A stretch of DNA of 64,000 bases from an uncultured Pelagibacteraceae bacterium (lineage in GTDB: Bacteria > Pseudomonadota > Alphaproteobacteria > Pelagibacterales > Pelagibacteraceae): NCBI GenBank assembly GCA_902567765.1, contig CACFNI010000006.1:1-64000 (forward strand). The letters run 5' to 3'. The notes under the pieces were generated by a model. The model did not search any database and was not told the DNA's origin. It saw only the letters and a list, made by a program, of their open reading frames with translations. Shown in pieces: positions 1 to 9,901 of the stretch. The translations under genes were made by a program, and so were the position numbers. Numbering within the stretch: position 1 is the stretch's first letter; the number at the start of each line of letters is the position of its first letter.

Positions 1-738
1 AATTTTACTTATAAAACACACTCATACTCATTTATAAGAACTCAAAATCAAATATCAAAAATAATTGACATTTCAAGTAATCAATCAAACTCTATAATAC
101 TTTACACTATAGTTGATGTTGATCTTGCTAACTTTTTATTAAAACACAGCGAAAAAAATAAAATTCCTTGTTTCAGTGTTCTTGGAGATTTAATAATTAA
201 TTTTTCAAAAATACTTAATCAGAAAGCTTCACATCTTCCAAGTGGCCAACATACACTTAATGAAGAATATTATAATCGTATAGAAGCAATTCAATTTACA
301 ATGAACCATGATGATGGAAATTTAATTAACGATATTGAAAAATCAGACATAATATTACTTGGAGTTAGCAGAACCAGTAAAACACCAACATCAATTTATC
401 TAGCAAACAGAGGCTTAAGGACTTCTAACATACCTCTTGTAAATGAAAATTCAGTACCAGAAATTTTAAGGAAAAACCCTAAAATATCTTGCGTTGTTGG
501 TCTAACTACAGAGCCAAATAGATTATTAGATTTAAGAAAAAACAGGATGAGTTCCTTACGAGAGACTGAACCAATAGATTATACAAATTTAGAAATGATA
601 TCTAAAGAAGTTGAAGGTGCTAAAAAAACCTTTAAGAAATATAACTGGCCCGTTATTGATGTTACCAGAAAATCGGTTGAGGAAACCGCTGCGTCTATTA
701 TTAAAATTCATGAGATATATAAAAACAATGATAAATAA
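1..738 (+). CDS. ppsR: Pyruvate, phosphate dikinase regulatory protein (5' end outside window)
   Basis: Bifunctional kinase/pyrophosphorylase of the DUF299 family, which switches pyruvate phosphate dikinase or PEP synthase off and on by phosphorylating a threonine. The frame is open from base 1, so the N-terminus lies outside the window; 245 residues are visible. The family signature EAIQFTMNHDD lies near visible residues 95-105, and the P-loop-like GVSRTSKTPTS near 121-131. The methionine at 301 is internal, not the start, because clear family sequence continues upstream of it. The 3' end overlaps maf by 11 bases. Its place ahead of maf-aroE-coaE-dnaQ is a common alphaproteobacterial arrangement. 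Confidence 0.9.
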   Translation, partial: NFTYKTHSYSFIRTQNQISKIIDISSNQSNSIILYTIVDVDLANFLLKHSEKNKIPCFSVLGDLIINFSKILNQKASHLPSGQHTLNEEYYNRIEAIQFTMNHDDGNLINDIEKSDIILLGVSRTSKTPTSIYLANRGLRTSNIPLVNENSVPEILRKNPKISCVVGLTTEPNRLLDLRKNRMSSLRETEPIDYTNLEMISKEVEGAKKTFKKYNWPVIDVTRKSVEETAASIIKIHEIYKNNDK

Positions 739-1315
739 AATAATATTGGCTTCTAAAAGTGGTGTCAGAAAAAAAATATTAGAAGAAAATGGCTTTAGTT
801 GTCTAGTTAAACCAGCTAACATTGATGAAGAGACAATAAAAGAGAGCTTAAAAAATGAAGGAGCAACACCTTTATTAATTTCAAAAAATCTTGCAGAATT
901 AAAAGCAAATAAAATAAGCAAAAGTTTAAATGGTGAAATTGTTATTGGCGCGGATAGCGTTATTGATTTAGAAGGTTATATAGTATCAAAACCAACAAAT
1001 AGAGAAGAAGCATTAACAATACTTAAAAAACTAAACGGTAAAGTGCACAACTTAATTAGTTCGATTTGTGTATCTAGAAATGGACAAATGATATGGAATT
1101 ATAGTGAAAAGGCCGAACTTGTTATGAAAAATTTAAATGATAACGAATTAAAGTCATATTTGTCAAAAATTACAGATGCAGCTTTATACGCTTATAATGT
1201 TTATCAAATAGAGGGCGAGGGGAAAAATTTATTTTCTAAAATTAATGGTGATAAAGATACTATAATGGGCATACCCGTTAAAAGGCTTAAAGAATATTTA
1301 AATAATTTAAAATGA
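728..1315 (+). CDS. maf: Maf-family nucleotide pyrophosphatase
   Basis: House-cleaning nucleoside triphosphate pyrophosphatase of the Maf/HAM1-like fold, expected to hydrolyse non-canonical or methylated NTPs in the cytoplasm. I place the start at ATG 728, giving 195 residues (usual for Maf) beginning MINKIILASKSGVRKKIL, which contains the family's substrate-binding motif near the N-terminus. Further motifs are GADSVIDLEG around residue 75 and SKPTNREEA just after it. The frame is open further upstream, but that sequence is only the shadow of ppsR. The gene overlaps ppsR by 11 bases and aroE by 4, so translational coupling is likely. Confidence 0.88.
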   Translation: MINKIILASKSGVRKKILEENGFSCLVKPANIDEETIKESLKNEGATPLLISKNLAELKANKISKSLNGEIVIGADSVIDLEGYIVSKPTNREEALTILKKLNGKVHNLISSICVSRNGQMIWNYSEKAELVMKNLNDNELKSYLSKITDAALYAYNVYQIEGEGKNLFSKINGDKDTIMGIPVKRLKEYLNNLK

Positions 1316-2106
1316 AAAAATATATAGTTATAGGAAACCCAATTGAACATTCTTTATCCCCAAAGCTACATAATTATTGGATGAATAAAAATAATATTGA
1401 GGCATCCTACGACAAGAAACTAGTTAATGAAGAAGATTTAGAGAAGATTATCAATGAAGTTAGAATAAAGAATTTACAAGGTATTAATGTGACTGTGCCT
1501 TTTAAAAAGTCTGTTATACCTTTTTTAGATGAGTTAAGCCAAGAATCAAAAGAAACTCAATCAGTTAATACTATTTTATTAGAAAATAAAAAATTGGTTG
1601 GACATAATACAGATATTGCTGGATTTGAGCTTGCTTTAAGACATTCAAATTATGACGTCACAAATAAAAAAACTTTTATTTTAGGCGCTGGTGGAGTTGT
1701 GCCCTCTATAATATTTGCTTTAAAAAAAATGAAGGCTTCTAAAATAATTTTGAGCAACAGAACTCTAGAAAAATCAAAAGAACTCAAAAATTATTTTAAA
1801 GATATAGAAATAGTAAAATGGGGAAATATTCCCTCTGATTTTGACATGATTATTAACGCAACCAGTGTTGGCCTTAAAAAGGGCGATAATTTAGATCTAA
1901 ATTATGAAAAAATAGACTCAAACAAGTTCTTTTATGATTTAATATATAATCCAAAGGAAACAAATTTCCTTAAAAAAGCCAAACAAAATGGTAATAAATT
2001 TGAAAATGGAAAAATGATGTTTTTATATCAAGCGCATCAAGCATTTTCGTTGTGGCATAAAATTATGCCTGACATAAACAACGAAACTATTAAATTATTA
2101 GACTGA
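1312..2106 (+). CDS. aroE: Shikimate dehydrogenase
   Basis: Reduces 3-dehydroshikimate to shikimate with NADPH in aromatic amino acid synthesis. The 264 residues match the usual AroE length. Visible motifs: NPIEHSLSPKLHN at the N-terminus (shikimate-binding Ser-x-Ser), NVTVPFKK with the catalytic lysine near residue 64, HNTDIAGF with the catalytic-site Asp near 100, the NADP-binding loop GAGGV near 126, and the C-terminal YQAHQAF block. The start overlaps the maf stop as ATGA, and the stop overlaps the coaE start by one base. Confidence 0.93.
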   Translation: MKKYIVIGNPIEHSLSPKLHNYWMNKNNIEASYDKKLVNEEDLEKIINEVRIKNLQGINVTVPFKKSVIPFLDELSQESKETQSVNTILLENKKLVGHNTDIAGFELALRHSNYDVTNKKTFILGAGGVVPSIIFALKKMKASKIILSNRTLEKSKELKNYFKDIEIVKWGNIPSDFDMIINATSVGLKKGDNLDLNYEKIDSNKFFYDLIYNPKETNFLKKAKQNGNKFENGKMMFLYQAHQAFSLWHKIMPDINNETIKLLD

Positions 2107-2675
2107 TGAAAAGAATTGGAATAGTTGGAGATATAGGCAGTGGAAAATCTTATGTAGCTTACAAATTTGGTTATCCGGTTTTTAATGCTGATCTAGAAGT
2201 TAGCAAATTATACAGGTTTGACAAATTATGTTTCAAAAAATTAAACAAAATATTACCAAAACATATTCTGACTTTTCCAATAACTAAAAAGCAAATAATT
2301 TCTGCAATTATAGAAAATAATTTAAATTTAAGAAAAATAATTAAAATTATTCACCCTTTAATAAGAAAAAAAATGATTAGATTTTTAAAAAAAAATAAAA
2401 ATAAAAATGTTGTAGTTTTGGACATTCCGCTTTTTTTAGAAAATAAAATTAACAAAAAAAAAGATGTTATAGTCTTTGTAGATTCAAAAAAAAAAGAAAT
2501 AACTAAAAGATTAAAAAAGAGAAAAAATTTTAATATGAAATTAATGAATAAATTTAGGAAAATTCAACTATCTTTAGAATTTAAAAAGAAAAAATCACAA
2601 TTTGTTATTAGAAATAATTTCTCTAAAAAATTTTTAAAAAAAGATATAAATAGAATTTTAGAAACGATTTTATAA
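2106..2675 (+). CDS. coaE: Dephospho-CoA kinase
   Basis: Catalyses the last step of coenzyme A synthesis, ATP-dependent phosphorylation of dephospho-CoA. A P-loop, GDIGSGKS, lies at residues 8-15, followed by FNAD, the FPITKKQI block typical of CoaE, a HPLIR segment and VVLDIPLFLEN at the expected places. The 189 residues are slightly shorter than many homologues, and the C-terminal half is extraordinarily lysine-rich, in line with the AT-biased genome. The start codon shares its A with the aroE stop codon (TGATG). Confidence 0.87.
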   Translation: MKRIGIVGDIGSGKSYVAYKFGYPVFNADLEVSKLYRFDKLCFKKLNKILPKHILTFPITKKQIISAIIENNLNLRKIIKIIHPLIRKKMIRFLKKNKNKNVVVLDIPLFLENKINKKKDVIVFVDSKKKEITKRLKKRKNFNMKLMNKFRKIQLSLEFKKKKSQFVIRNNFSKKFLKKDINRILETIL

Positions 2676-3347
2676 ATGCTTGAAGTAATATTGGATACGG
2701 AAACTACTGGACTATCAGTTAAAGATGGTCATAGAATTGTTGAAATAGGTTGTATAGAATTAGATAATCAAATACCTACAAAAAAAAAGTTCCATTGTTA
2801 TTTAAATCCTGAGAGAAAAGTATCGGAGAAAGCATTAGAAATACATGGTTATACTGATGAGTTTTTATCAGATAAAAAAAAATTTGCAGACATAGCAGAT
2901 GATTTTTTAAAATTTATTGAAAATAAAAAATTAATTATTCATAATGCCGAATTCGATTTAGGTCACTTAAATAACGAGTTAAATTTATTAGGAAAAAAAA
3001 GAATTAATAAAGATCAAGTTGTAGATACTCTTGACTTAGCAAGAGAAAAATTCCCTGGTTCCTCAATTAGTTTAGATGCTTTGTGTAAAAGATTTAGAAT
3101 TGATAATTCTAAAAGATCGTATCACACCGCTCTGATAGATTGTGAATTGCTTTCCAAAGTTTATATAAACTTGATAGATCAAAAAGAACCCACTTTAAAT
3201 TTAGAAAATCAAAGTGAAAAAAAAGAAAATTTAGATTTAGTAAATAATTTCATGTATTATAAAAAAATTATTGAACCTTCTAAGGAAGAGCTGGATTTAC
3301 ACAAAAAATTTTTAAAAAAGAGTCTAAAAAAAAATTATTTTAATTAA
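2676..3347 (+). CDS. dnaQ: DNA polymerase III epsilon subunit (3'-5' exonuclease)
   Basis: Proofreading subunit of the replicative polymerase. DEDDh exonuclease motifs are intact: DTETTG at residues 7-12 (Exo I), HNAEFD near 89 (Exo II), and HTALIDC near 154 (Exo III with catalytic His and Asp). The 223 residues include a poorly conserved C-terminal tail that would carry the polymerase-binding segment. The gene follows coaE directly, as is usual in alphaproteobacteria, and its last 8 bases overlap the convergent secB gene. Confidence 0.92.
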   Translation: MLEVILDTETTGLSVKDGHRIVEIGCIELDNQIPTKKKFHCYLNPERKVSEKALEIHGYTDEFLSDKKKFADIADDFLKFIENKKLIIHNAEFDLGHLNNELNLLGKKRINKDQVVDTLDLAREKFPGSSISLDALCKRFRIDNSKRSYHTALIDCELLSKVYINLIDQKEPTLNLENQSEKKENLDLVNNFMYYKKIIEPSKEELDLHKKFLKKSLKKNYFN

Positions 3348-3762
3348 ATTTACCTTTATAAAGTTCCTCAAAATCAACTTTTTTGCTAAACTTTACATCT
3401 TGAAAGCCACAGTCGTGGATTAGATTTAATAGTGCTTTTTCTAATCTTGGGTAAATATCTTTTTGGACATTGCATAGTAGAATTTTTTCTAATTTTTTTT
3501 TATCGACCATTTTCTCATTTATCTTCACTACAGTTGCATAATTTATTTCAAAATAGGATCTTCTTTCACTCGCTTCTTTATCTTCGTATTTTAAAGTAGT
3601 ACAAACCTCAACCATCTGATTTTTAAGTGCCTTTGAAGTAATATTTATAGTCAGATGATACTTTGATATATTTTCTTTTACAAATAGGTAAGTTTCAATG
3701 TCAGGTGTTTCACTAGACATATCCTTTATAAACTCCGATAATATTTTATAGTTTTCTGTCAT
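3340..3762 (-). CDS. secB: Protein-export chaperone SecB
   Basis: Tetrameric cytoplasmic chaperone that keeps precursor proteins unfolded and hands them to SecA. The 140 residues are close to the normal length. The beta-strand region (YHLTINITSKALKN, then KYEDKEA) and the ending KFSKKVDFEELYKGK match the family. The typical proline-rich PPIDF segment is replaced by VKFSKKVDFEELY, so the C-terminus is modified. The 5' end overlaps the end of fxsA by 17 bases, so the two genes form one transcript. Confidence 0.85.
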   Translation of the reverse strand: MTENYKILSEFIKDMSSETPDIETYLFVKENISKYHLTINITSKALKNQMVEVCTTLKYEDKEASERRSYFEINYATVVKINEKMVDKKKLEKILLCNVQKDIYPRLEKALLNLIHDCGFQDVKFSKKVDFEELYKGKFN

Positions 3763-4171
3763 TATCTTCTTCTATATCTTCTGCCTCTCCTTCAATAAAA
3801 TCTTTTTTTTCTTTTACTTTCTTTGAATAGTTTTTACTAATATTTTTTAATAAAAATTTTCTTGTAGGTGGAAAAATAATTAGCAAACCTAAAAAATCAG
3901 TGGCAAAACCTGGAATAATTAATAATAAAGCAGCAAAGGCAAGAGCTGCTCCAGAAATGATCTCATACATTGGTAGCTCGTTTTTAATTAATTGGGACAT
4001 TCCTGATCTCAGAGTATTAAAACCCTCATACCTTGCATATAGCAATCCAATAAAAGCAGTTAAAAAAATTAGAAAAATTGTTGTTACAGCACCAATTTGT
4101 GATCCAATTTTAATAAATAAGTAAATTTCAATTATTGGTATCGAAATAATTAATATTATCAGTGAGTTCAT
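3746..4171 (-). CDS. fxsA: FxsA family membrane protein
   Basis: Integral cytoplasmic membrane protein of the FxsA family, named for suppression of phage F exclusion by T7 in E. coli; its normal function is unclear. The 141 residues show hydrophobic helices at about 1-20, 27-45 and 72-100, with the typical IPIIEIYLFIKIG, RYEGFNTLR and PGFATDFLGLLIIFPPTR patterns. The tail is acidic and polar. It sits beside secB as in many alphaproteobacteria. Confidence 0.85.
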   Translation of the reverse strand: MNSLIILIISIPIIEIYLFIKIGSQIGAVTTIFLIFLTAFIGLLYARYEGFNTLRSGMSQLIKNELPMYEIISGAALAFAALLLIIPGFATDFLGLLIIFPPTRKFLLKNISKNYSKKVKEKKDFIEGEAEDIEEDNDRKL

Positions 4172-4229
4172 TTGTCTGTAGTGTAAATTGCTAGTTGAAA
4201 TAAAGCAACATAGTACATATTATCAATAT

Positions 4230-4823
4230 ATGAATGGTGGTTTTGAATATATTGATATTATACTCTTAGCAATGATTGCAGGGTTTATTTTTCTAAGATT
4301 AAGGGGAATACTAGGGAAAAGAACAGGCTTTGAAGGAAAAATTAGAGAGGAATTTAATAAAGAATTTACAAACAATGTAACAAAAAAGAATATTGATAGA
4401 GAAAATTTTGACGATGCAGCAAAAAAGGATTTTTTAAATGGAGCAAAAATTGCGTATGAAACAATAATTACAGATTTTAGTGATAATGATAATAAACTTA
4501 CAGATAGTAAACCACTCATAAGTAAAAAAATTTATGATCAATTTAATCAAGCCTTACAAGACAGAAGTAAAAGGGGTCATTATGCAGAAATAACATTTAT
4601 TGGAGTAAATTCTGCTATCATTAAAGAACATAAAAACATAGACCAAATTTTAAAAGTAACAGTAGATTTCGTAAGTGAGGTTATTACTTGCATCAAAGAT
4701 AAAAATAAAAATATTATTTCTGGAGATCCAAAAAAAATAAAGAAAATTCATGATACATGGGTTTTTTCTAGAGATATTCGTTCAAATAATCCAAATTGGC
4801 AACTTGTAGATATTTTAACTTAA
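4230..4823 (+). CDS. Tim44-like domain membrane-anchored protein
   Basis: Tim44/TimA-type protein. The N-terminus has a single hydrophobic helix (residues 5-22), followed by a charged linker and a Tim44-like domain of about 140 residues containing NGAKIAYETIITDFSDND, the repeated ITFIGVNSAIIKE strand and a C-terminal WVFSRD...PNWQLVDI motif that closes this domain. I start at ATG 4230 rather than TTG 4188, because the helix begins immediately after it. In alphaproteobacteria such proteins sit between secB/fxsA and an Smr gene, as here. By analogy to mitochondrial Tim44, a role at the membrane or translocon is possible but unproven. Confidence 0.82.
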   Translation: MNGGFEYIDIILLAMIAGFIFLRLRGILGKRTGFEGKIREEFNKEFTNNVTKKNIDRENFDDAAKKDFLNGAKIAYETIITDFSDNDNKLTDSKPLISKKIYDQFNQALQDRSKRGHYAEITFIGVNSAIIKEHKNIDQILKVTVDFVSEVITCIKDKNKNIISGDPKKIKKIHDTWVFSRDIRSNNPNWQLVDILT

Positions 4824-5240
4824 TTGAATAAAAAATTTACAGATAAGGACAAAAAAGACTGGGAAAAGTTTATTAACAGTAAAGATAAAATTTTTAACAA
4901 AGATTTATCTGAAAATAAAAAAAATTATTCAAGTACAGGATCGAAAACAATTGATTTACACGGATCTTCTTTAGAAAGTGCAAACAAAATTGTAAGCGAA
5001 CAAATTAAACTTTGTTCATATTCTAAAATTAAAAAACTTATAGTTATTACTGGAAAAGGACTAAGATCTAGCACACATAATAATCCTTATGTTTCTAAAG
5101 ATTTAAGTATTCTAAAACATTCAGTTCCTGAATTTATTAAATCTAATTCAGAGTTAATGAAACTTATTAAAGAAATAAAGGAAGCTAATGAAGGTGATAG
5201 TGGAGCTTTCGATATTCATCTAAAAAATATTAAAGAATAA
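4824..5240 (+). CDS. Smr domain protein
   Basis: Small MutS-related domain protein, a family with nicking endonuclease or RNA-binding activity. The Smr core is visible as [12 protein letters not shown] near residues 42-53 and VITGKGLRS near 75-83. The TTG start at 4824 directly follows the stop of the Tim44-like gene; no better start is seen, and the lysine-rich N-terminal arm is typical of short alphaproteobacterial Smr proteins. The C-terminus looks complete (FDIHLKN). Its last 11 bases overlap the convergent hslU. Confidence 0.83.
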   Translation: MNKKFTDKDKKDWEKFINSKDKIFNKDLSENKKNYSSTGSKTIDLHGSSLESANKIVSEQIKLCSYSKIKKLIVITGKGLRSSTHNNPYVSKDLSILKHSVPEFIKSNSELMKLIKEIKEANEGDSGAFDIHLKNIKE

Positions 5241-6600
5241 ACTTAGACAAATCTGTATCTTTAACCAACTCGCCAAGATTTTTTTTAACATAATCCGAGT
5301 TAATAGTGATTTTTTTTCCAGAATTATCAGTTGCAGTAAAACTTATATCATCCAAAACTCTTTCAATAATAGTATGTAGTCTTCTTGCTCCGATATTTTC
5401 TACAGTCGAATTAACTTCTGTTGCTAAGTTTGCAATTGTATCAATACCATCATCTGAAAAATCTAATTCAACGTTTTCCGTTTTTAAAAGAGCTTTATAT
5501 TGTTTAATTAATGAATTATCAGGTTCTTTCAAAATTCTTTTGAAATCATCACTAGTTAATGCATCAAGTTCAACTCTTATTGGCAAACGGCCCTGTAGTT
5601 CAGGTAATAAATCTGAAGGTTTTGCAAGTTGGAAAGCACCCGATGCGATAAATAAAATATGATCAGTTTTAATTGGTCCATACTTTGTACTAACAGTCGT
5701 GCCCTCAATTAAAGGTAATAAGTCTCTTTGTACACCTTCCCTAGAAACATCACCACCAACACGATCTGTACGAGCTGAAATTTTGTCAATTTCATCAAGA
5801 AACACAATCCCATTATTTTCAGTTGAATTTTTAGCAGCTTTAATAATTTTATCTTGTTCAATAAGTTTATCTGACTCTTCATTAATCAAAATTTCGTGAG
5901 ACTCCTTAACAGTCATTTTTTTCTTTTTTGGTTTATTTCCCATTGATTTTCCGAGCATTTCTCCAAGATTTATCATACCAACGTTTGCTCCAGGCATTCC
6001 AGGTATTTCAAAAGATGGCATTGAACTTGTTTCGCTAACAGCAATTTCAATTTCGTTTTCGTCTAAGTCACCGTTTCTTAATCTTTTTCTAAAACTTTCT
6101 CTAGTTGCTATGCTGGCTTTATTTCCAACTAAAGCATCAAGAACTTTTTCCTCCGCATTTTTTTGAGCTATAGCTGATACTTCTTTTCTTTTTTTTACTT
6201 TTTCCATTGCTATAGCAATCTCTAATAAGTCTCTTACAATTTGTTCAACATCTCTTCCAACATAACCAACTTCAGTAAATCTAGTAGCTTCTACTTTTAC
6301 AAAAGGTGCCTCAGCAAGTTTTGATAATCTTCTAGAAATTTCTGTTTTTCCTACACCGGTCGGTCCTATCATCAAAATATTTTTAGGCAAGACCTCATCT
6401 CTCATTTCTCCTTCAAGGGCCTGTCTTCTCCATCTATTTCTTAATGCTATTGCAACAGCTCTTTTAGCTTTATTTTGTCCAACTACATACCTATCAAGTT
6501 CAGAAACTATCTCCCTTGGAGATAAAGAGCTTATATAAGACTTATTATCATCTTTATTTTTATCTTTTTGAACCAATGTTGTTACGTTTGAATTTTCCAT
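5230..6600 (-). CDS. hslU: HslUV protease ATPase subunit HslU
   Basis: AAA+ unfoldase that feeds proteins to the HslV peptidase. Visible are the family N-terminus ([17 protein letters not shown]), Walker A GPTGVGKT near residues 80-87, the pore-loop context EVGYVGRD, the intermediate I-domain (about 120-240), Walker [11 protein letters not shown], the sensor region [12 protein letters not shown], and the C-terminal DLSKFIL that docks into HslV. About 25 extra polar residues precede the conserved start of the family. The ATG overlaps the hslV stop by one base, so the pair is coupled. Confidence 0.96.
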   Translation of the reverse strand: MENSNVTTLVQKDKNKDDNKSYISSLSPREIVSELDRYVVGQNKAKRAVAIALRNRWRRQALEGEMRDEVLPKNILMIGPTGVGKTEISRRLSKLAEAPFVKVEATRFTEVGYVGRDVEQIVRDLLEIAIAMEKVKKRKEVSAIAQKNAEEKVLDALVGNKASIATRESFRKRLRNGDLDENEIEIAVSETSSMPSFEIPGMPGANVGMINLGEMLGKSMGNKPKKKKMTVKESHEILINEESDKLIEQDKIIKAAKNSTENNGIVFLDEIDKISARTDRVGGDVSREGVQRDLLPLIEGTTVSTKYGPIKTDHILFIASGAFQLAKPSDLLPELQGRLPIRVELDALTSDDFKRILKEPDNSLIKQYKALLKTENVELDFSDDGIDTIANLATEVNSTVENIGARRLHTIIERVLDDISFTATDNSGKKITINSDYVKKNLGELVKDTDLSKFIL

Positions 6601-7115
6601 TAAATTTTTTCTATAGTTACTTTATCATTCGTAAAAACACATATTTCAGAGGCAACTTTTATTGCTTTTTTAGCAATCTCTTCAGCAGTTAAGTTCGTAT
6701 CCATTAAAACCTTTGCTGATGCTAAAGCATAGTTTCCACCAGAGCCAATTCCTATAACATCTCCTTCTGGTTCCAAAACGTCTCCCGTTCCGGAAATAAT
6801 AAAACTCTTTTCCTTATCACCTATTGCCATTAACGCTTCTAGTCTTCTTAGATATTTGTCTGTTCTCCAGTCCTTAGCTAATTCAACAGCTGCTCTTGTT
6901 AAATTGCCTGCATGTTTTTCTAATTTAGACTCTAATCTTTCAAACAAAGTTAGTGCATCTGCTGTTGATCCAGCAAAACCTGCTATCACATTTCTTTTCT
7001 CAATCTTTCTAACTTTGTTAGCAGTACTTTTGATAACAGTATTACCCATGCTTACCTGTCCATCACTAGCAACTACAACATCTTTATTCTTTCTAACTAA
7101 AACAATCGTTGTCAT
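6600..7115 (-). CDS. hslV: HslUV protease peptidase subunit HslV
   Basis: Threonine peptidase of the HslUV complex. The start MTTIVLVRK leaves Thr2 as the N-terminal nucleophile after methionine removal, which fixes the start. The [24 protein letters not shown] and [13 protein letters not shown]-like blocks match the family, and 171 residues is normal. It is divergent from hisB, a common alphaproteobacterial arrangement, with 90 bases between the two start codons. Confidence 0.95.
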   Translation of the reverse strand: MTTIVLVRKNKDVVVASDGQVSMGNTVIKSTANKVRKIEKRNVIAGFAGSTADALTLFERLESKLEKHAGNLTRAAVELAKDWRTDKYLRRLEALMAIGDKEKSFIISGTGDVLEPEGDVIGIGSGGNYALASAKVLMDTNLTAEEIAKKAIKVASEICVFTNDKVTIEKI

Positions 7116-7157
7116 AGTTGTTAAATGGATATTATTTTTGATAGTTCAAGGGCTTTA

Positions 7158-7179
7158 TTAGTTATGTTGATATAACTAA
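7158..7179. repeat. 8-bp inverted repeat between hslV and hisB
   Basis: TTAGTTAT (7158-7165) and ATAACTAA (7172-7179) form perfect 8-bp arms around a 6-base spacer, in the only regulatory space shared by the divergent hslVU and his operons. It could be an operator or a weak RNA hairpin in the hisB leader. AT-rich chance symmetry cannot be excluded. Confidence 0.35.
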
Positions 7180-7205
7180 ATAATGGAGATATACCTATAA
7201 AAATT

Positions 7206-7796
7206 ATGAAGCGAAAAGCCAATATCACAAGAAAAACAAAAGAAACATCAATTAAAGTAGACCTTAATATTGATGGTAAAGGAAAGTATAAAATTGACAC
7301 AGGAATTGGTTTTCTTAATCATATGCTAGAACAGTTATCAAAACACTCCTCAATAGATTTAAGCGTCAAAGCTAAAGGAGATACACATATAGATTTACAT
7401 CATACGACTGAGGATATTGGAATTGCAATTGGTGAATGTTTAAAAAAAGCATCTAAAAATTTTGTTGGTATAAAAAGATATGCTCATGCTCTACTTCCTA
7501 TGGATGAAACATTGACTAGAGTTGCTATTGACATTTCTAACAGACCTTATCTAATTTGGAATGTTAAATTAAAAGTAGAAAAGTTAGGAGAGATGGATAC
7601 TGAACTTTTTAAAGAATGGTTCCAAGCATTTGCGCAATCAGCAGGAGTAACTTTACATGTAGAAAACATTTATGGTGATAACAGTCATCACATTATAGAA
7701 TCTTGTTATAAAGGATTAGCTAGATCATTGAGAGCAGCATTAGAATTGGATCCAAGAAATAAAAATACAGTGCCCTCTACAAAAGGTTCTTTATAA
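7206..7796 (+). CDS. hisB: Imidazoleglycerol-phosphate dehydratase
   Basis: Monofunctional HisB dehydratase of histidine synthesis, without the phosphatase half seen in E. coli. The 196 residues carry the manganese-binding histidine motifs: [23 protein letters not shown] and, in the C-terminal half, the second [13 protein letters not shown] cluster. First gene of the hisB-H-A-F-E operon. A GGAG about 18 bases upstream is too distant to be a good ribosome site, so initiation here seems not to depend on Shine-Dalgarno pairing. Confidence 0.95.
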   Translation: MKRKANITRKTKETSIKVDLNIDGKGKYKIDTGIGFLNHMLEQLSKHSSIDLSVKAKGDTHIDLHHTTEDIGIAIGECLKKASKNFVGIKRYAHALLPMDETLTRVAIDISNRPYLIWNVKLKVEKLGEMDTELFKEWFQAFAQSAGVTLHVENIYGDNSHHIIESCYKGLARSLRAALELDPRNKNTVPSTKGSL

Positions 7797-7808
7797 GAAG
7801 AAGAATTA

Positions 7809-8435
7809 ATGAAAGTCGCAATAGTCGATTATAATTCGGGGAATATAAGCTCTGTAATAAACTCCTTCAGGGAAGTTGCCAAAGATAAAGTAAATATTGA
7901 AGTAACCTCAGATTTAAAGAAAATTGAATCTAGTGATAAGGTGGTTTTACCAGGACAAGGCTCGTTTAAGAGTTGTGTAGATGCCTTAAACAAAATAAGT
8001 GGTCTTACAGAAACACTTAACGAGTTTGCAATAATTAATAAAAAACCTCTTCTTGGAATTTGTGTTGGTTTACAAATGTTTGCTGATATCGGTTATGAAG
8101 AAACTGAAACAAAAGGTTTGGGTTGGATTTCAGGTAAAGTTTCAAAAATGAATAATCAAAACGGAAAATATAAACTTCCTCATATTGGTTGGAATCAAAT
8201 TAGTATTGTTAAGGATAGCAAAATTTTTAAGGATATAGAAAATAATTCTCATATGTATTTTGTTCACAGCTATGAATTTATTCCGAAAGATAAAAATGTA
8301 ATTTCAGCAACAACAGATTATTCCTCAAATATTGTTTGCTCTGTTGAAAAAGAAAATATATTTGGAACTCAATTTCATCCAGAAAAGAGTGATAAGATCG
8401 GACTTAAAATAATTAATAATTTTATAATTTTATAA
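7809..8435 (+). CDS. hisH: Imidazole glycerol phosphate synthase, glutaminase subunit
   Basis: Supplies ammonia from glutamine to HisF. Class I amidotransferase triad: the nucleophile Cys in LLGICVGLQM near residue 81, and His/Glu in FGTQFHPEKS near 190. The N-terminal YNSGNISS and PGQGSF motifs are intact. At 208 residues it is normal in length. It sits 12 bases after hisB and ends directly against hisA. Confidence 0.95.
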   Translation: MKVAIVDYNSGNISSVINSFREVAKDKVNIEVTSDLKKIESSDKVVLPGQGSFKSCVDALNKISGLTETLNEFAIINKKPLLGICVGLQMFADIGYEETETKGLGWISGKVSKMNNQNGKYKLPHIGWNQISIVKDSKIFKDIENNSHMYFVHSYEFIPKDKNVISATTDYSSNIVCSVEKENIFGTQFHPEKSDKIGLKIINNFIIL

Positions 8436-9152
8436 ATGAAAATATTTCCAGCAATAGATATAAAGGATAAAAAGTGCGTAAGATTGACCAAAGGAGATTT
8501 TGATAATAAAACAGAGTATGAAATATCCCCAATTGAACAAGCAAACAAATATAAAGATCATGGTTTTAAAAATTTACATATTGTTGATCTAGATGGGGCT
8601 TTAACAGGTGAAACGATTAATTTAGATATCATTCAAGAAATAGTGAGTAAATTCGATTTAAATATTGAAATTGGAGGAGGTATCAGAAACTTTGATAGTA
8701 TTCAAAAATATACAGATGTTGGAGTTGAGAAAGTTATTTTAGGAAGTGCAGCTATAAAAGATAAAAATTTTTTAAAAGAAGCATGTGAAAAATTCCCAAA
8801 TAAAATTGCTTTAGCTTTGGATGCTAAAGATGGATATTTATCAATATTTGGTTGGAAGGAAAACTCTAAAGTATTAACTAGAGATTATTTAAATGCAGTT
8901 AATGAATATGGCGTTAGCAGATTGATTTTTACTGATATTAATCGGGATGGTATGAAGCAAAGTCCTAATTTTGAAGAAACGGCAAAAGTTGCTGAACTAT
9001 CTAATTGTCCCGTAATTATATCTGGTGGAGTATCATCCGTTAATGATATCAAAAAAGCTAAGGACTTAAAAAATATCGAAGGTATAATAGTTGGTAAAGC
9101 AATTTACGATGGCGATATCTTATTAGAAGAATTGGTAGAAGAAGATGCTTAA
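8436..9152 (+). CDS. hisA: ProFAR isomerase
   Basis: Beta/alpha-barrel isomerase acting on phosphoribosylformimino-AICAR phosphate. Catalytic Asp in [14 protein letters not shown] at residue 8 and a second in the TDINRDGM region near 165 are present, with the phosphate-binding GGGIRNF and SGGVSSV loops. The 238 residues are typical. It starts immediately after the hisH stop and overlaps hisF by 8 bases. Confidence 0.95.
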   Translation: MKIFPAIDIKDKKCVRLTKGDFDNKTEYEISPIEQANKYKDHGFKNLHIVDLDGALTGETINLDIIQEIVSKFDLNIEIGGGIRNFDSIQKYTDVGVEKVILGSAAIKDKNFLKEACEKFPNKIALALDAKDGYLSIFGWKENSKVLTRDYLNAVNEYGVSRLIFTDINRDGMKQSPNFEETAKVAELSNCPVIISGGVSSVNDIKKAKDLKNIEGIIVGKAIYDGDILLEELVEEDA

Positions 9153-9900
9153 AAATAGAATAATTCCCTGCTTAGATGTAAAAAAAGGTCGTGTGGTTAA
9201 AGGGATTAACTTTGTTGATCTAAAAGATGCTGGAGATCCCGTTGAGCAGGCAAAAATTTATAGTGAGGGTGGTGCTGATGAAATTTGTTTTTTAGATATT
9301 ACAGCATCTAATGAAAATAGAGATATTATCTATGATGTTGTTAAGAAAACTTCTAAGAAATGCTTTGTCCCTTTAACAGTAGGTGGAGGAATAAAAAGCA
9401 TTGAGGATATTAGAAAATTGCTTAATTGTGGAGCAGATAAAGTTTCAATAAATACTGCCGCAGTACAAGACTCAAAGATTGTTAAAGATAGTTCTCAAAA
9501 GTTTGGTTCACAGTGTATTGTTGTTGCAATTGATGCAAAAAACAATGGAGATATGTGGGAGATTTACACTCATGGTGGAAGAAATAGAACTGGGATTGAT
9601 GCAATTAAATTTGCAAAAAAAATGGAAGAAAGTGGAGCAGGAGAATTATTAGTAACATCAATGGATAGAGATGGGACTCAAGTTGGATATGATATTGATT
9701 TGATGTCTAAAATTTCTTCAAAAGTAAATATTCCTGTCATTGCTTCTGGTGGTGTTGGAAATTTAGATCATTTAGTTGATGGCATTAAACTAGGAAAAGC
9801 GAGCGCTGTTTTAGCGGCATCAATTTTTCATTACGGAAAACATTCAATTAAACAAGCCAAGGAATATTTGGATTCAAAAGGAATACCTGTTAGAATTTAA
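9145..9900 (+). CDS. hisF: Imidazole glycerol phosphate synthase, cyclase subunit
   Basis: Barrel subunit that makes imidazole glycerol phosphate and AICAR using ammonia from HisH. Catalytic Asp in [14 protein letters not shown] at residue 11 and in VVAIDAKN near 130 are present, with phosphate loops GGGIKS and SGGVGN. The 251 residues are standard. It is translationally coupled to hisA by overlap. Confidence 0.96.
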   Translation: MLKNRIIPCLDVKKGRVVKGINFVDLKDAGDPVEQAKIYSEGGADEICFLDITASNENRDIIYDVVKKTSKKCFVPLTVGGGIKSIEDIRKLLNCGADKVSINTAAVQDSKIVKDSSQKFGSQCIVVAIDAKNNGDMWEIYTHGGRNRTGIDAIKFAKKMEESGAGELLVTSMDRDGTQVGYDIDLMSKISSKVNIPVIASGGVGNLDHLVDGIKLGKASAVLAASIFHYGKHSIKQAKEYLDSKGIPVRI

Positions 9901-9901
9901 C

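Noticed and set aside
611-727. Longer maf start upstream of 728
   Set aside because: The extra residues are the shadow of ppsR and do not match Maf, which begins right at 728.
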